Origin: Aquipuribacter hungaricus
Lineage (GTDB): Bacteria > Actinomycetota > Actinomycetes > Actinomycetales > JBBAYJ01
NCBI RefSeq assembly: GCF_042663885.1
Contig: NZ_JBHSXV010000001.1
Direction: 5' to 3' (one strand)
DNA: 64,000 bases
The position numbers and the translations under genes were made by a program. The first letter of the stretch is position 1, and each line of letters opens with the position of its first letter. Of this stretch, positions 26,633 through 35,199 are shown one piece after another. The notes below the pieces were generated by a model. The model saw only the letters and a list, made by a program, of their open reading frames with translations, was not told the DNA's origin and ran no database searches.

Positions 26633-27033
26633 GAGGCCAGCGCCTTGCGGTGCACCGAGCGGGCCCGGCGGGCGCTGGGCTCGTAGTGCTCCTTCAGCTC
26701 GGTGGTGTCGAGCTCGGCGAGCAGGTCGAGGAGGTCACCCGTGTAGGCGCCGCCACGGAACCCGCCGGCCCAGAACCCGGCCGAGGCGAACGTGTCGCTG
26801 GCATAGCGGCGGCAGCGTTCCCGGACGGGGCAGCCGGTGCAGACGCGGGCCATGACGGCGCGGATCTCGTCCTCGACCCGGTGGGCGTCCTCGGTCCAGG
26901 GCAGGTCTGGGCGCCGGGTGCAGGCACCGCGGGTCATCCAGGTGTGGTCCAGCAGTCCGAGCGTCGCGGGCGTGTGGGTGCGGGTGAGGGGACGGGCTTC
27001 TGGCCGGTGGCCGGGTCCTGGGCTGGCGGTCAT
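26629..27033 (-). CDS. WhiB-like protein of the element
   Basis: A protein of 134 residues with the four-cysteine iron-sulphur pattern of Wbl proteins: GACTRRPDLPW, then VCTGCPVRERC, followed by the G-W/F-x-GG turn FWAGGFRGG. A basic C-terminal tail (ARRARSVHRKALAS) could bind DNA. Wbl proteins bind a 4Fe-4S cluster and act with sigma factor region 4. It is inside the tra-rep operon with 4-base overlaps on both sides, so it probably regulates element functions. Confidence 0.88.
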   Translation of the reverse strand: MTASPGPGHRPEARPLTRTHTPATLGLLDHTWMTRGACTRRPDLPWTEDAHRVEDEIRAVMARVCTGCPVRERCRRYASDTFASAGFWAGGFRGGAYTGDLLDLLAELDTTELKEHYEPSARRARSVHRKALAS

Positions 27034-28637
27034 GCCGGTGCTCCGGCCTGGGCCGGCGTAACGCCGGCGGGCGCTGTGTCCTCGGCCGGGTCCGAGGGCG
27101 GGGGGCAGAGCGCGGGTGCGGGGTAGGTGCGGCCCAGGTGCTCGATCGTCTTGTCCGGGACGTAGACGGCGCGGGCACGCTGAGGGTCGGGGACGCCGTC
27201 GATGCGGACGAAGCACACCCCCGGTGTCGAGAGCGGGATGCGGTCGCACGCGGCTCCGCGTTGCAGGGCGCCGTCGCCGAGGACCATGTCGACCTGGATC
27301 GGCTCGTCCAGCCGAAAGGCGACGCGGACGGCGTGCAGGCCCCGCCACCGGACGACCTCCTTGGACGGGTCCACGGTGGTGGTGATGACGGTGAACCCGA
27401 CCGCGCGACCGCGGCTCAGGAGGGCGCCGAGGGCGGCCTCGACCCGACGGGCAGTCTTGGAGTCCGCTAGCGCTGTCAGGGTCGCCAGCTCGTCGACCAC
27501 CACCACCCGGTGCGGGCTGCTCACCGACGGCTTGTGCTGCCTGCTGGTTCCGGCGAGGGCGGCGGCGCGCTGGTCGAGCTCGGCGACCAAGGCGTCGAGG
27601 GTGTCGGCCATGTCGTCAATCCGGTCCACCACGTCTGCCAGCGGGCGGGCGGGGGTGGCTTCCATGCCGCCCTTCGGGTCCAGCCACGTCACCCGCACCA
27701 GGCCCGCGTGCACCGCGGTCGACAGCCCCGCAACGATCGCCCACAGCAGGCTGCTCTTGCCGGAGCCAGTGGTGCCGGCGATGAGGACGTGCGCGCCGCG
27801 CAGCTCGAGCCGCCACGACGACCCGTCCTCGAGGACCCCGACCGACAGCCCCGCCAGGCCAGCGAGCACCGTTGTCGCGTCGGTGAGCGTCGGGACGGCA
27901 CCGAGGAGCAGGGGCCGGCGGAGGGTGTCGGCGCGGGTGATGTCGAGCCACACCCACCCCGGCCCTGCCGGGCGCACCCGGACCGTCAGCGCCCGCCACG
28001 CATGCGCCAACGAGTCGCACCCCGCGGCGACGGTGTCCGGAGTGATTCCTGCTGGCAGGGCCACAAGGAGGTGGTCGGTGGCACCGGTGAAGCGGACCCG
28101 CCGCAGCCGGGCGACCTCTACCGACTGCCCCTGCTGCCGCAGCGCCCGGGGAGTGTCCGCCCACGCCAGGACCAAGGACCGCACCACGCCGGGGTCCTGC
28201 CGGCGGTCCGTGACGTACAGGCCGTGGCGCAGGGCGAGGGTCTGCCACGACGGGCCGTACCGGTAGCGGCGCCGCCACCAGCACCCCCACCACCGGCCGA
28301 CAGTGCGCCGGTAGGACCGGGGCGCCCGCCACCGCCACACACCCAGCGACACCACCAGGACCACGGCGGTCAGGGAGAAGGCAGCCTGGTCCTGCCACCG
28401 CGACGACGCCCACCAGACGTACGCGCCGGACGTCAGGAGGCCGGCGCCGACGAAGGTACGAAGGGGACGACGCAGGACGTCGGCGAGCAGGAGCCGGAAC
28501 ACCCACCAGCCGTGACGCCACCCGCGCACCAGCAGCGGCCATGCTCGCCCCACCTTCCGGCTGGCCGTCCGTGGCGGCCAGGCAGTCGGAGTGACAGAGA
28601 TCGGTGCCGACGCTTCGGTGGCCGTGGTGGTGATCAT
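27030..28637 (-). CDS. FtsK/SpoIIIE-like transfer ATPase (TraSA type)
   Basis: A DNA translocase of 535 residues. Two hydrophobic helices near residues 55-105 anchor it in the membrane. The motor domain has Walker A GTTGSGKSS (about 287), Walker B-like HRVVVVDELATL (about 379), and TVITTTVDPSKEV. In actinomycete conjugation a single FtsK-like protein moves double-stranded DNA between mycelial cells, so this gene is the main evidence for transfer ability. It is coupled by 4-base overlaps to the genes on both sides. Confidence 0.92.
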   Translation of the reverse strand: MITTTATEASAPISVTPTAWPPRTASRKVGRAWPLLVRGWRHGWWVFRLLLADVLRRPLRTFVGAGLLTSGAYVWWASSRWQDQAAFSLTAVVLVVSLGVWRWRAPRSYRRTVGRWWGCWWRRRYRYGPSWQTLALRHGLYVTDRRQDPGVVRSLVLAWADTPRALRQQGQSVEVARLRRVRFTGATDHLLVALPAGITPDTVAAGCDSLAHAWRALTVRVRPAGPGWVWLDITRADTLRRPLLLGAVPTLTDATTVLAGLAGLSVGVLEDGSSWRLELRGAHVLIAGTTGSGKSSLLWAIVAGLSTAVHAGLVRVTWLDPKGGMEATPARPLADVVDRIDDMADTLDALVAELDQRAAALAGTSRQHKPSVSSPHRVVVVDELATLTALADSKTARRVEAALGALLSRGRAVGFTVITTTVDPSKEVVRWRGLHAVRVAFRLDEPIQVDMVLGDGALQRGAACDRIPLSTPGVCFVRIDGVPDPQRARAVYVPDKTIEHLGRTYPAPALCPPPSDPAEDTAPAGVTPAQAGAPA

Positions 28638-28921
28638 CGGTCGGTGTGGGTGGCGCGGGCGACGTTGAGCAGGTGCTCACCGACGCCCTCGACGAGCTTG
28701 AACGCCGACGACAGGTCCGCCGACATGCCGTCGTCCGGGTACTCCGCCACCCGCCGCATCAGGTACGCCACCGCGTCCAGGACCTGCCCCACGTCGGCCG
28801 CGGACTTGATGACGTGATCCCACACCTCCTCCGCTGACCCCATGCCGAGGTGACGTGCGTAGGCGACCACGTCCACCCCAGCGCCCGTCCCGACGCAGCC
28901 GGTGGTGCTGCCGATGGGCAT
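28634..28921 (-). CDS. Hypothetical protein of the transfer operon
   Basis: A protein of 95 residues, soluble and mostly helical, with VVAYARHLGMGSAEEVWDHVIKSAADVGQVLDAVAYLMRRVAEYPDD. The ATG at 28921 lies one base after the previous stop, and the gene overlaps tra by four bases, so it belongs to the transfer/replication operon. No family recognised. Confidence 0.7.
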   Translation of the reverse strand: MPIGSTTGCVGTGAGVDVVAYARHLGMGSAEEVWDHVIKSAADVGQVLDAVAYLMRRVAEYPDDGMSADLSSAFKLVEGVGEHLLNVARATHTDR

Positions 28922-28922
28922 G

Positions 28923-29330
28923 TCAGGCCGCCTCGGACGACGGCGCCGACCGGCGCACACCCTGACCGACGCCGGGGCCGGTGGGGGCGGCGATGGCGTC
29001 GGCGAACCAGTTCTCGATGATCCCGCCCGTCTTCGGCGACCGGACCTCCACCCGCAGCCCCTCGAACCCGATCGGCCCCAGGGCCGTGACGTTGGGCTGG
29101 TCCAGGCTGGACACCGTCACCGACGCCACCACCGACGCTGTCCGGCCGTAGGTGGTCTGCTGGTACATCACCTCCACCCCCCACAACGGCATCCCCGTCG
29201 CCTCGTCCCTCGCCTGCTGCTCCGACGGACGACGACCCCCACCTGGGGCCTCCACCCAGTCGAACCGGGCGTCCACCACCCCCGTCGCCACCATCGGCTG
29301 CTTGCTGCTGTCCACCGCGTAAGCCGGCAT
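28923..29330 (-). CDS. Hypothetical protein, first gene of the transfer operon
   Basis: A soluble protein of 135 residues with no membrane helix. It has a beta-rich middle (WGVEVMYQQTTYGRTASVVASVTVSSLDQP) and a short basic end. It is the first gene of the leftward operon that runs through tra, whiB-like, rep, xis and int. Its ribosome site (GAGAGGGG) adjoins the right arm of an inverted repeat at 29341-29371. Function unknown; similar small proteins accompany tra in related elements. Confidence 0.72.
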   Translation of the reverse strand: MPAYAVDSSKQPMVATGVVDARFDWVEAPGGGRRPSEQQARDEATGMPLWGVEVMYQQTTYGRTASVVASVTVSSLDQPNVTALGPIGFEGLRVEVRSPKTGGIIENWFADAIAAPTGPGVGQGVRRSAPSSEAA

Positions 29331-29340
29331 GACCTGCCCC

Positions 29341-29371
29341 TCTCACTCGTGACCGATCTGGTCGAGTGAGA
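29341..29371. promoter_or_regulatory. Inverted repeat at the head of the transfer operon
   Basis: TCTCACTCG (29341-29349) and CGAGTGAGA (29363-29371) are perfect inverted repeats with a 13-base spacer. On the minus strand the second arm ends directly at the ribosome site of the first operon gene. It could be an operator for the element's regulator or an mRNA hairpin controlling translation. Confidence 0.6.
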
Positions 29372-29410
29372 CGGTGGGCGCAGAAGCCCGTTCTGCCCCG
29401 CAACGGGGTG

Positions 29411-29434
29411 CTACCCGCACAAAAGTGCGGGTAG
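29411..29434 (-). terminator. Hairpin after the flavoprotein gene
   Basis: CTACCCGCAC and GTGCGGGTAG (29411-29420 and 29425-29434) pair perfectly around AAAA. It lies three bases after the flavoprotein stop, with a second short hairpin (29396-29408) beyond it. No T run follows, so it could also be an operator. Confidence 0.55.
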
Positions 29435-29437
29435 AGG

Positions 29438-29989
29438 TCAGCCGGCCGACTGCTCCGTCGATGACCAGTGCAGGCGTGACGCCGCTCGATTGAGCACCGC
29501 CTGCACCAGCGACGCTATGTCGAACTCAGCGGAGAGGTCCGCGCCGGTGCCCGACAAGACCGGGTCAACGGAGTCGGCCCCCGACTGCGGGTCGAAGAAG
29601 GAGACCCCGTGCTCGCGAAGACGCCGTAGGTGGCCGGTCAAAGCCGGATGGCCGAACAGGTCTTCGTTGATCATCGGTACTGCCGTGATCACCGCCCCTG
29701 TGCCCATGGCTTCACACAGGAGGCCGTGCGCATGGGTATCCGCAATGCCCAGCGCCATCTTGGCGGTGCTGTTGAAGGTGAGCGGGGCAACCACCCAGGC
29801 GTCCGCTCGTCGGGGGTCCGCCTGCTCCTGCGGGGGCCTTGCGATGTCCCAGCCGAGCGCGTTGTCAGTCAGCACCACAGACACCGTGAAGCCAGCCCCG
29901 GCCAGCGCCGCCGCGATGTCCGGCCAGCGGTGGGCGAGCGGCGCTGCGCACACCACGAGCGTGCAGGACCGGCTCACCGGTCCAGTCAA
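29438..29989 (-). CDS. Flavoprotein (HFCD / CoaC-like)
   Basis: A protein of 183 residues with the fold of FMN-binding decarboxylase-like flavoproteins: TLVVCAAPLAHRWPDIAAALAGAGFTVSVVLTDNA, then ADAWVVAPLTFNSTAKMALGIADTHAHGLLCEAMG with the N-S/T-x-A-K segment, and VITAVPMINEDLFGHPALTGHL. The family includes CoaC and lantibiotic decarboxylases, but the substrate here is unknown. It follows the XRE regulator by five bases in the same direction; this pair recurs on actinomycete elements, and the role is not established. Confidence 0.82.
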   Translation of the reverse strand: MTGPVSRSCTLVVCAAPLAHRWPDIAAALAGAGFTVSVVLTDNALGWDIARPPQEQADPRRADAWVVAPLTFNSTAKMALGIADTHAHGLLCEAMGTGAVITAVPMINEDLFGHPALTGHLRRLREHGVSFFDPQSGADSVDPVLSGTGADLSAEFDIASLVQAVLNRAASRLHWSSTEQSAG

Positions 29990-29994
29990 GCAGG

Positions 29995-31206
29995 TCAGTG
30001 CACGAGGCCCGCGCGGGTCGCCAGGTCGGTTAGTGCCCGCGTCTGGGTCTTGGTGCCGCGGGCCAGCATCTCGCGGACCATCTCCTGCGTGATCACGTTG
30101 TAGCGGATAGCGCCTGGGGCAATCCGCTCGGCGTCGAGGAGGTGCAGGGTGGCCTCAGCGTCGCGCCGTCGCTGCGCGTTGGCCCAAGCCAGGTCCACGT
30201 GGACCTGTGCTCGGCGGCTGGCCAACGCCTGTGGCAGCCGGCTGGGGTCGACGTTCGCTGCCGCTTCCAGTGCCCCCCGGGCGTCTCCGAGCTCGGCTGC
30301 GACGCTCACCCGATGGATGGCGACGTTGGTCGGGCCGAAGGCCGTGAACCCATGGTTGGCGTCATGCCCGAGGAGGTCCGCCAGCGCAGCAGAGCGCCCG
30401 AGACGCGAATCAGCCTCAGCGCGGTCGGTCCGACGCGCCGCGATCACTGCGCCGAGGAGCCACAGCGCACCGACAGCCGAAACCAGGGCGGGGTTGTCAG
30501 ACCTCAGGTCGAAGTCGCGGCGGTCGACCATCGCCATCACGACGCGCTCCGCATCAGCGATGCGGTCGCCACGAAGGAGCGCCGCCGCGACCTGGTACAT
30601 GGCCAACGACACGGCCACCTGTGATCCGGTGACAACCGCCACGGTGACGCACCGGTCGGCGGCCATGGTGGCAAGCTCTCCGTCACCGAGCTTGGTGACG
30701 AGCTTGGCGGCTAAAACGTAGGCCTCGACGTAGACCAGGGCCGCCTCGCGGTCCCCTTGCGGGTTCGCGGCGTGCAGCCTGTCTGCCTCGGTGAGGAGCG
30801 TCGGAAGCTCCGCGACGACGGTGGTGTAATCGGCCGCTTGGTAGTGAGCATGCAGTTCTGCGGACTTGGCTCGAATGCCGCCGACCGATGTCGCTGCGGC
30901 ACTGCCTGGCGCTCCGACTGCCATCTCGTAGCTGGTGAAAACCCGCCGCACGTCGTCGAGCGCCGCCCCCATTCCTGCACCGTTCGGAGCGTGCCGCCAA
31001 GGCGTTCCCGTCAAGGAGGCCACGTCGACGCCCAGGACTCGAGCTAGGTCGAGTAGCACGGTCATACGGTCGACGGATCGGATCCCCCGCTCGACCTGGG
31101 ACAGCCAGGACTCCGAACGCCCAACCAGTCCTGCCAGAGATGCTTGGCTCAGGCCACGGCGACGCCGGTACGTGGCGATTCGACGTCCAACGGTCCCCCC
31201 AACCAT
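29995..31206 (-). CDS. XRE-family transcriptional regulator with TPR-like domain
   Basis: A regulator of 403 residues. Residues 5-60 form a Cro/C1-type helix-turn-helix (GRRIATYRRRRGLSQASLAGLVGRSESWLSQVERG). The rest is an all-helical region of TPR-like repeats (EAALVYVEAYVLAAKLVTKLGDGELA, ALWLLGAVIAARRTDRAEA). Such proteins often bind a ligand or partner through the repeats. It is co-transcribed with the flavoprotein gene and is the best candidate for control of the element. ATG at 31206. Confidence 0.87.
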   Translation of the reverse strand: MVGGTVGRRIATYRRRRGLSQASLAGLVGRSESWLSQVERGIRSVDRMTVLLDLARVLGVDVASLTGTPWRHAPNGAGMGAALDDVRRVFTSYEMAVGAPGSAAATSVGGIRAKSAELHAHYQAADYTTVVAELPTLLTEADRLHAANPQGDREAALVYVEAYVLAAKLVTKLGDGELATMAADRCVTVAVVTGSQVAVSLAMYQVAAALLRGDRIADAERVVMAMVDRRDFDLRSDNPALVSAVGALWLLGAVIAARRTDRAEADSRLGRSAALADLLGHDANHGFTAFGPTNVAIHRVSVAAELGDARGALEAAANVDPSRLPQALASRRAQVHVDLAWANAQRRRDAEATLHLLDAERIAPGAIRYNVITQEMVREMLARGTKTQTRALTDLATRAGLVH

Positions 31207-31357
31207 GACCTCACGATGCCACCTGACGCCGACAGCGTCACGGCCCTTGGCCGGGGCTGTGGACGAGCGTCACCACGGTCGTCCGCCCGCCGCACCGCGC
31301 GTCCCGCACCAGCCCCCTAAGCCAGTCGGGGATCGCCATCCGGGCATGGCGCCCCAT

Positions 31358-32170
31358 CTACCGGACGTCAGCCGCAAGCTGCGCCAGCGAGGATCGCTCA
31401 CGGAGTTGGTACGTGGCTGCTGAGTCTCCCTTGAGCCGGGCCGCGACTGCGTCGTAGAACTCGACAGCGCGGTGCGGAGCGATGTCGAGCAGCCGCCACA
31501 TGGTTTGCGATGCCGTCAACGCGTCACCTTCGGCCAGGCCGTGGGCCCTTCGGCGGTAGAGCTCGGCCACCCCTTCTACGACGTCGTTCCCGATACCGTC
31601 GGGGTCCGTCAGCCGGCGAGCGGCGTCGGCGGTGTCGGCGGTCTCTGTGTCGTCCCAACCGTCAAGGTGATCCAGCACGAGCTCGTGCAGCTTGGGGTCG
31701 CACAGAGCCCCCGCGGCCTCGAGTTCCAGGGACCAGACGGAACCGGACTCCCGGCTGAGAGCCGCCAGGACGGCGTCCCGCGCTCGGGCGTCCCTCCGGT
31801 AGGCGAGTCCCACCAGCGCTTCGCACCGGACGTCGTCGTGATCGTCGCTCAGCCGGGCCGCTAAGGCGTCCCGGACCGCGTCGGTGTCGACCTCACGCCA
31901 CTGGGTGCCTAGGGCCATGCAGGCCCAGTCGCGCACCTTCGGGTCCGGGTCGCCGCTCAATCGGACCCCCGCTGCCACCATGTCCGCTGAAGGTGGGTCG
32001 CCATGGCCCACCGAAGGAAGGTTGGCTGCGATCGCCCACCGCACCGCTGGGTTGTCGTGGTCGACCATCGCCAGCATCGCTCCCACGTCGGAGTCGTCAG
32101 CATCCTCGACGGCACGGTGAAACGCCTCCGTGTCCACCTGACCGGTCAGCAACATCTCCGCAACGCCCAT
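31358..32170 (-). CDS. HEAT-repeat protein (cargo)
   Basis: A soluble protein of 270 residues made of about six HEAT-like helical pairs: NPAVRWAIAANLPSV, DPKVRDWACMALGTQW, HDDVRCEALVGLAYRRDARARDAVLAAL and others. HEAT solenoids are interaction scaffolds; no enzymatic motif is visible. The ATG at 32170 is used, though a GGAGG lies only one base before it, so the next ATG six codons on is also possible. No neighbour gives a clear function. Confidence 0.72.
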   Translation of the reverse strand: MGVAEMLLTGQVDTEAFHRAVEDADDSDVGAMLAMVDHDNPAVRWAIAANLPSVGHGDPPSADMVAAGVRLSGDPDPKVRDWACMALGTQWREVDTDAVRDALAARLSDDHDDVRCEALVGLAYRRDARARDAVLAALSRESGSVWSLELEAAGALCDPKLHELVLDHLDGWDDTETADTADAARRLTDPDGIGNDVVEGVAELYRRRAHGLAEGDALTASQTMWRLLDIAPHRAVEFYDAVAARLKGDSAATYQLRERSSLAQLAADVR

Positions 32171-32332
32171 GCCTCCGAGTATTCCGACCAGAGCGAAAGT
32201 CGAGGTGTCCTTCGCGCAGCGCACCCCGAACGCACAGCTGCAGACCGTTCGGGGCGACCCGCCTGCCGATCGGTCACTGGACGCTCCGCATGCCGATCGC
32301 CCCCTAGCCAAGCCAGTGCTGCCGTGGTGGAC

Positions 32333-32701
32333 CTAGGTCAAAGCCACACCAGCCGCCCGGCTGTGGGCGAAGGTCACCCGCACGACCGCTGGCTCATCAG
32401 TGAGCAACGCTGTGTGAGTCTGCTCGCCATCCTCAATCTGCAACTTCGAGATGACGACGATGTAGGGACGAGCTTCAGCAGCCAGGACGGCCAGGTCGCG
32501 GAGCACGGTCGTTTCGTCGTCGAGCAGCAAGCCCTCATGCGCCAGGTGTCGAACGCGCCGCGGCCAAGTGTCGGTCGCCCCTGACGCTTCGTTGGGTGAC
32601 GTGCCGACGACCTGCGCTCCAGCGGCGAGGGCGTCCCGCAGGCGCTGGTCGGGCTCAGAGTCGGGCCTACAGGCGGCGGCCAACTGCTGCTCGTTCACCA
32701 T
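32333..32701 (-). CDS. Hypothetical protein (cargo)
   Basis: A soluble protein of 122 residues with segments LRDLAVLAAEARPYIVVISKLQIEDGEQTHTALLTDEPAVVRVTFAH. No transmembrane region or known motif. ATG start at 32701. It is separated from both neighbours by about 150 bases, so it is probably transcribed alone. Family not recognised. Confidence 0.55.
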   Translation of the reverse strand: MVNEQQLAAACRPDSEPDQRLRDALAAGAQVVGTSPNEASGATDTWPRRVRHLAHEGLLLDDETTVLRDLAVLAAEARPYIVVISKLQIEDGEQTHTALLTDEPAVVRVTFAHSRAAGVALT

Positions 32702-32840
32702 CGGAGGCTAGATGAGCGCCCGCGAATTGGGACCGCGTCGGCTGCCTCGACGCACGCGGGCGCACCTGCCCGTCCCGATAGCCGACCGCTAAGTGGGGAC
32801 CCCGACTCGTGCTCGCTGGTCCGCAGTGTCGGTGGGGCTC

Positions 32841-33863
32841 CTATGGCTGGTTGGCGGAGGTCAGCTGTGTGTCCCAGCGGAGCTCGACCTCGCTCCCCGG
32901 GTCCACGAGCTCGAAGATGATGGGCTCGGAGCGGTACGAGGCCTTGGCCAGGCCCGTGAGGCCGAGTGCCCAGTCGACCCGGACGTGATCCCGGACGGTA
33001 CGCGCGTCCGACATCGTCAGCCGCGAGGAGACCGAGCGCCCGTTGTTTCCCACGTAGGTCTTGCCGGCGATCGTGGCGGAGAAGATGCCCACGGGGCTCG
33101 CCTCACGCTCGAACCAGAGTTCCGCTCCTCCGAGCGAGAGCCGCCCGAGCGTGTCGGGGTGGGCCCAGATCGTCTGCCGGAAGGTGAGGATCTGACGGGT
33201 CAGGTGAAAGCTGTCCAGGCGTCCAACGGCGAGGTCGGCCTCGGAGGTTTCGATGTTCTGGAACAGGACGGGACGGGCGAAGCGCGACCGCGAGGCGGCG
33301 CCGGCCCCGGCGTCGGTGTTCTCCGCAGGGGCCTCATAGAGGGGTGCGGCGAGGTCGATGCTCCAGACCAGTTCCAGCTCCAGCTCCTGGACGACGAGGT
33401 TGACGTCGAGGTGCTGCACCGCCTCCGGGCTCGTCCGCAGGACCGGCGTGAAGGTATAGGAGCCGTCCATGTCCAGGCTGCTGTACCCCTGCAGCCACAG
33501 GTGCGGGCGTGCGCGGTCCCCGTCGTCGGGACCGACCCACTCCTCCGGCTCGTCGTGCTCGCCGTGCCCCCGGTGGACCAAGGCGCTCGGCATCACGTAG
33601 TCCTGGCCGTCAGCGGTCGCCCGCAGCACCCCGCGCACGGCCTGTGTGTCCTCATCCCAGGGCTGTAGGACGATCTCGGGCCGCTGTCGGGTGCCCGGCC
33701 AGAGCGTCAGCGTGAACCTGAGCCCGTCGGGCCCACGCTGAAGGCCGTCGATACGACCCACCGCGTCACCGCTTCGAGCGATGAAGACGCCCGGGTAGAG
33801 CGTGGGCACACGCCACGTGACGTACGGCTCGATGACGACTTGAGGTGAACGGGCTGCGGGCAC
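32841..33863 (-). CDS. Hypothetical beta-rich protein (cargo)
   Basis: A soluble protein of 340 residues with many short beta-like segments. A first part (residues 10-75) reads PYVTWRVPTLYPGVFIARSGDAVGRIDGLQRGPDGLRFTLTLWPG, suggesting a small beta barrel. A second part from about residue 115 has LWLQGYSSLDMDGSYTFTPVL and ELELELVWSIDLAAPLYEAP. GTG start at 33863. No signal peptide, no catalytic motif, family not recognised. It lies between unrelated cargo genes. Confidence 0.6.
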   Translation of the reverse strand: MPAARSPQVVIEPYVTWRVPTLYPGVFIARSGDAVGRIDGLQRGPDGLRFTLTLWPGTRQRPEIVLQPWDEDTQAVRGVLRATADGQDYVMPSALVHRGHGEHDEPEEWVGPDDGDRARPHLWLQGYSSLDMDGSYTFTPVLRTSPEAVQHLDVNLVVQELELELVWSIDLAAPLYEAPAENTDAGAGAASRSRFARPVLFQNIETSEADLAVGRLDSFHLTRQILTFRQTIWAHPDTLGRLSLGGAELWFEREASPVGIFSATIAGKTYVGNNGRSVSSRLTMSDARTVRDHVRVDWALGLTGLAKASYRSEPIIFELVDPGSEVELRWDTQLTSANQP

Positions 33864-34117
33864 CTGAGCAGGATGCCCAACCCGCCAACGCTTCCGTCAG
33901 GTCGTTGGCGCAGGTTCAGCCAACCGCTGTAGCCCCTGTCGGTGCCCCGTCGACCGGCCCGAGCGGAGTCGTCCCTGCCGTCGGCGGATCGGCAAGGGGT
34001 CCAACGGTCACATCCATCCACCGTCCCCGTTAGCCGACCGGCTACCGGCGACGAACTAACTTGGGCCTCACGAAGAAGTACGAGGGCGTCCTCGTGAGGG
34101 AACCGGAAGGTGTCTCC

Positions 34118-34537
34118 ATGCGTCGGACGAGCATGCAGCGGCTCGGGCCCCTCCTGACCTTGTGCTGGGTGGCCGTGTTCGTACTGCCGGCCTGTGGCGG
34201 TGCCGCGACCGACGACTCGGCCTCCGCCCCCACCAGGGTCGTCGTCGCCGAAGAGGTGGACGGCATGGAGGCCCTCATCAGCGGACGGCTGACGGCGACG
34301 GACGGATGCCTCGGCATCGACGAGCAGCTCACCGTCTTCCCCGTCGGAACGACTGTGCTCCACCACGACCCGCTGCAGATCGAGATCCCCGGCCGTGGCG
34401 AGTTCACGCTCGGCGACAGCATCTCTCTCGGAGGCGGGTCCACCTCGCCCGCCACCGACACGGAGGGGCGACAGGTGGCGGCCGGAACGGTCATTCCGGC
34501 CGAATGCGCCGGTACCACGGTCATCGTCACGCACTGA
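34118..34537 (+). CDS. Small lipoprotein (cargo)
   Basis: An exported protein of 139 residues. MRRTSMQRLGPLLTLCWVAVFVLPACGG is a lipoprotein signal with lipobox LPAC. The mature part has a beta-rich region (ALISGRLTATDGCLGIDEQLTVFPVGT) and a second cysteine near the C terminus (AECAGT), so one disulphide is possible. A GGAAGG ribosome site precedes the ATG. Function unknown. Confidence 0.68.
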   Translation: MRRTSMQRLGPLLTLCWVAVFVLPACGGAATDDSASAPTRVVVAEEVDGMEALISGRLTATDGCLGIDEQLTVFPVGTTVLHHDPLQIEIPGRGEFTLGDSISLGGGSTSPATDTEGRQVAAGTVIPAECAGTTVIVTH

Positions 34538-34856
34538 CCCGTCAACCTGTTTCGCCAGGCGGCCGAAGACCACGTCGCCCTACCAGGCCACGGCGTCCCA
34601 CCGAGGATCCTCAGGAGGCGACGACTCGACGGTGCGAGCGGTCAGCAGGTGCCATCACGCTTGAGGCTCAGCCCTCGCGGCCGGGCGGGCGGTGGCCGGG
34701 ATCGTGGTCCAAGAGCGGCGCAGCATCGGCTCTGAGGAGAGCGACCTGAGTGCGTGCGCAGCCAGCGCGATGCGTGAGAGCAGGCGCTGCGCCTGTACCC
34801 GCCCGACGCGCCGATCAGCAGGCCGGGGCTGTGACTGCCGGGTATCTTCGACTTCC
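34538..34856. other. Non-coding stretch inside the element
   Basis: These 319 bases lie between the lipoprotein gene and the small membrane protein. No ORF with a supported start is seen. The last bases hold a possible -10 (TATCTT at 34843-34848) for the small downstream gene. Confidence 0.5.
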
Positions 34857-34967
34857 ATGATCAGCGATGGGCCGCTCGAAGGCGCGGACTGGTGGGTCAT
34901 CGCTGCCGCCGTCGTGGGGCTCATCTACATCGGCTTCATCTTCGTCCGCGACCACCGGAAGAAGTAG
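34857..34967 (+). CDS. Short single-helix membrane protein
   Basis: A protein of 36 residues: a short acidic start, one strongly hydrophobic helix (WWVIAAAVVGLIYIGFIFV) and a basic end RDHRKK, giving an N-out/C-in topology by the positive-inside rule. TATCTT lies eight bases before the ATG, in line with leaderless genes nearby. Too short for family assignment. Confidence 0.5.
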   Translation: MISDGPLEGADWWVIAAAVVGLIYIGFIFVRDHRKK

Positions 34968-35199
34968 CTCGGCATCTTCGCTTCGCGCGACCCTCGCAGC
35001 GAGGGTGCAGGAGCGCACGGTCGAGTGCGCCGGTCACGGACGACAACGATGAAACCGACAAGGTCGACGACGACCGGCGTGACCGACTGTCACGTCTACA
35101 GCTGGGGTCCCGGATGAGGATCCCTTGCGGGAGCACGCTTGCCTTGACCCACCGGGACGGCCGGCGGTCCTTGCTGGCCTGTGGCGTGCGGCTGCTGCG

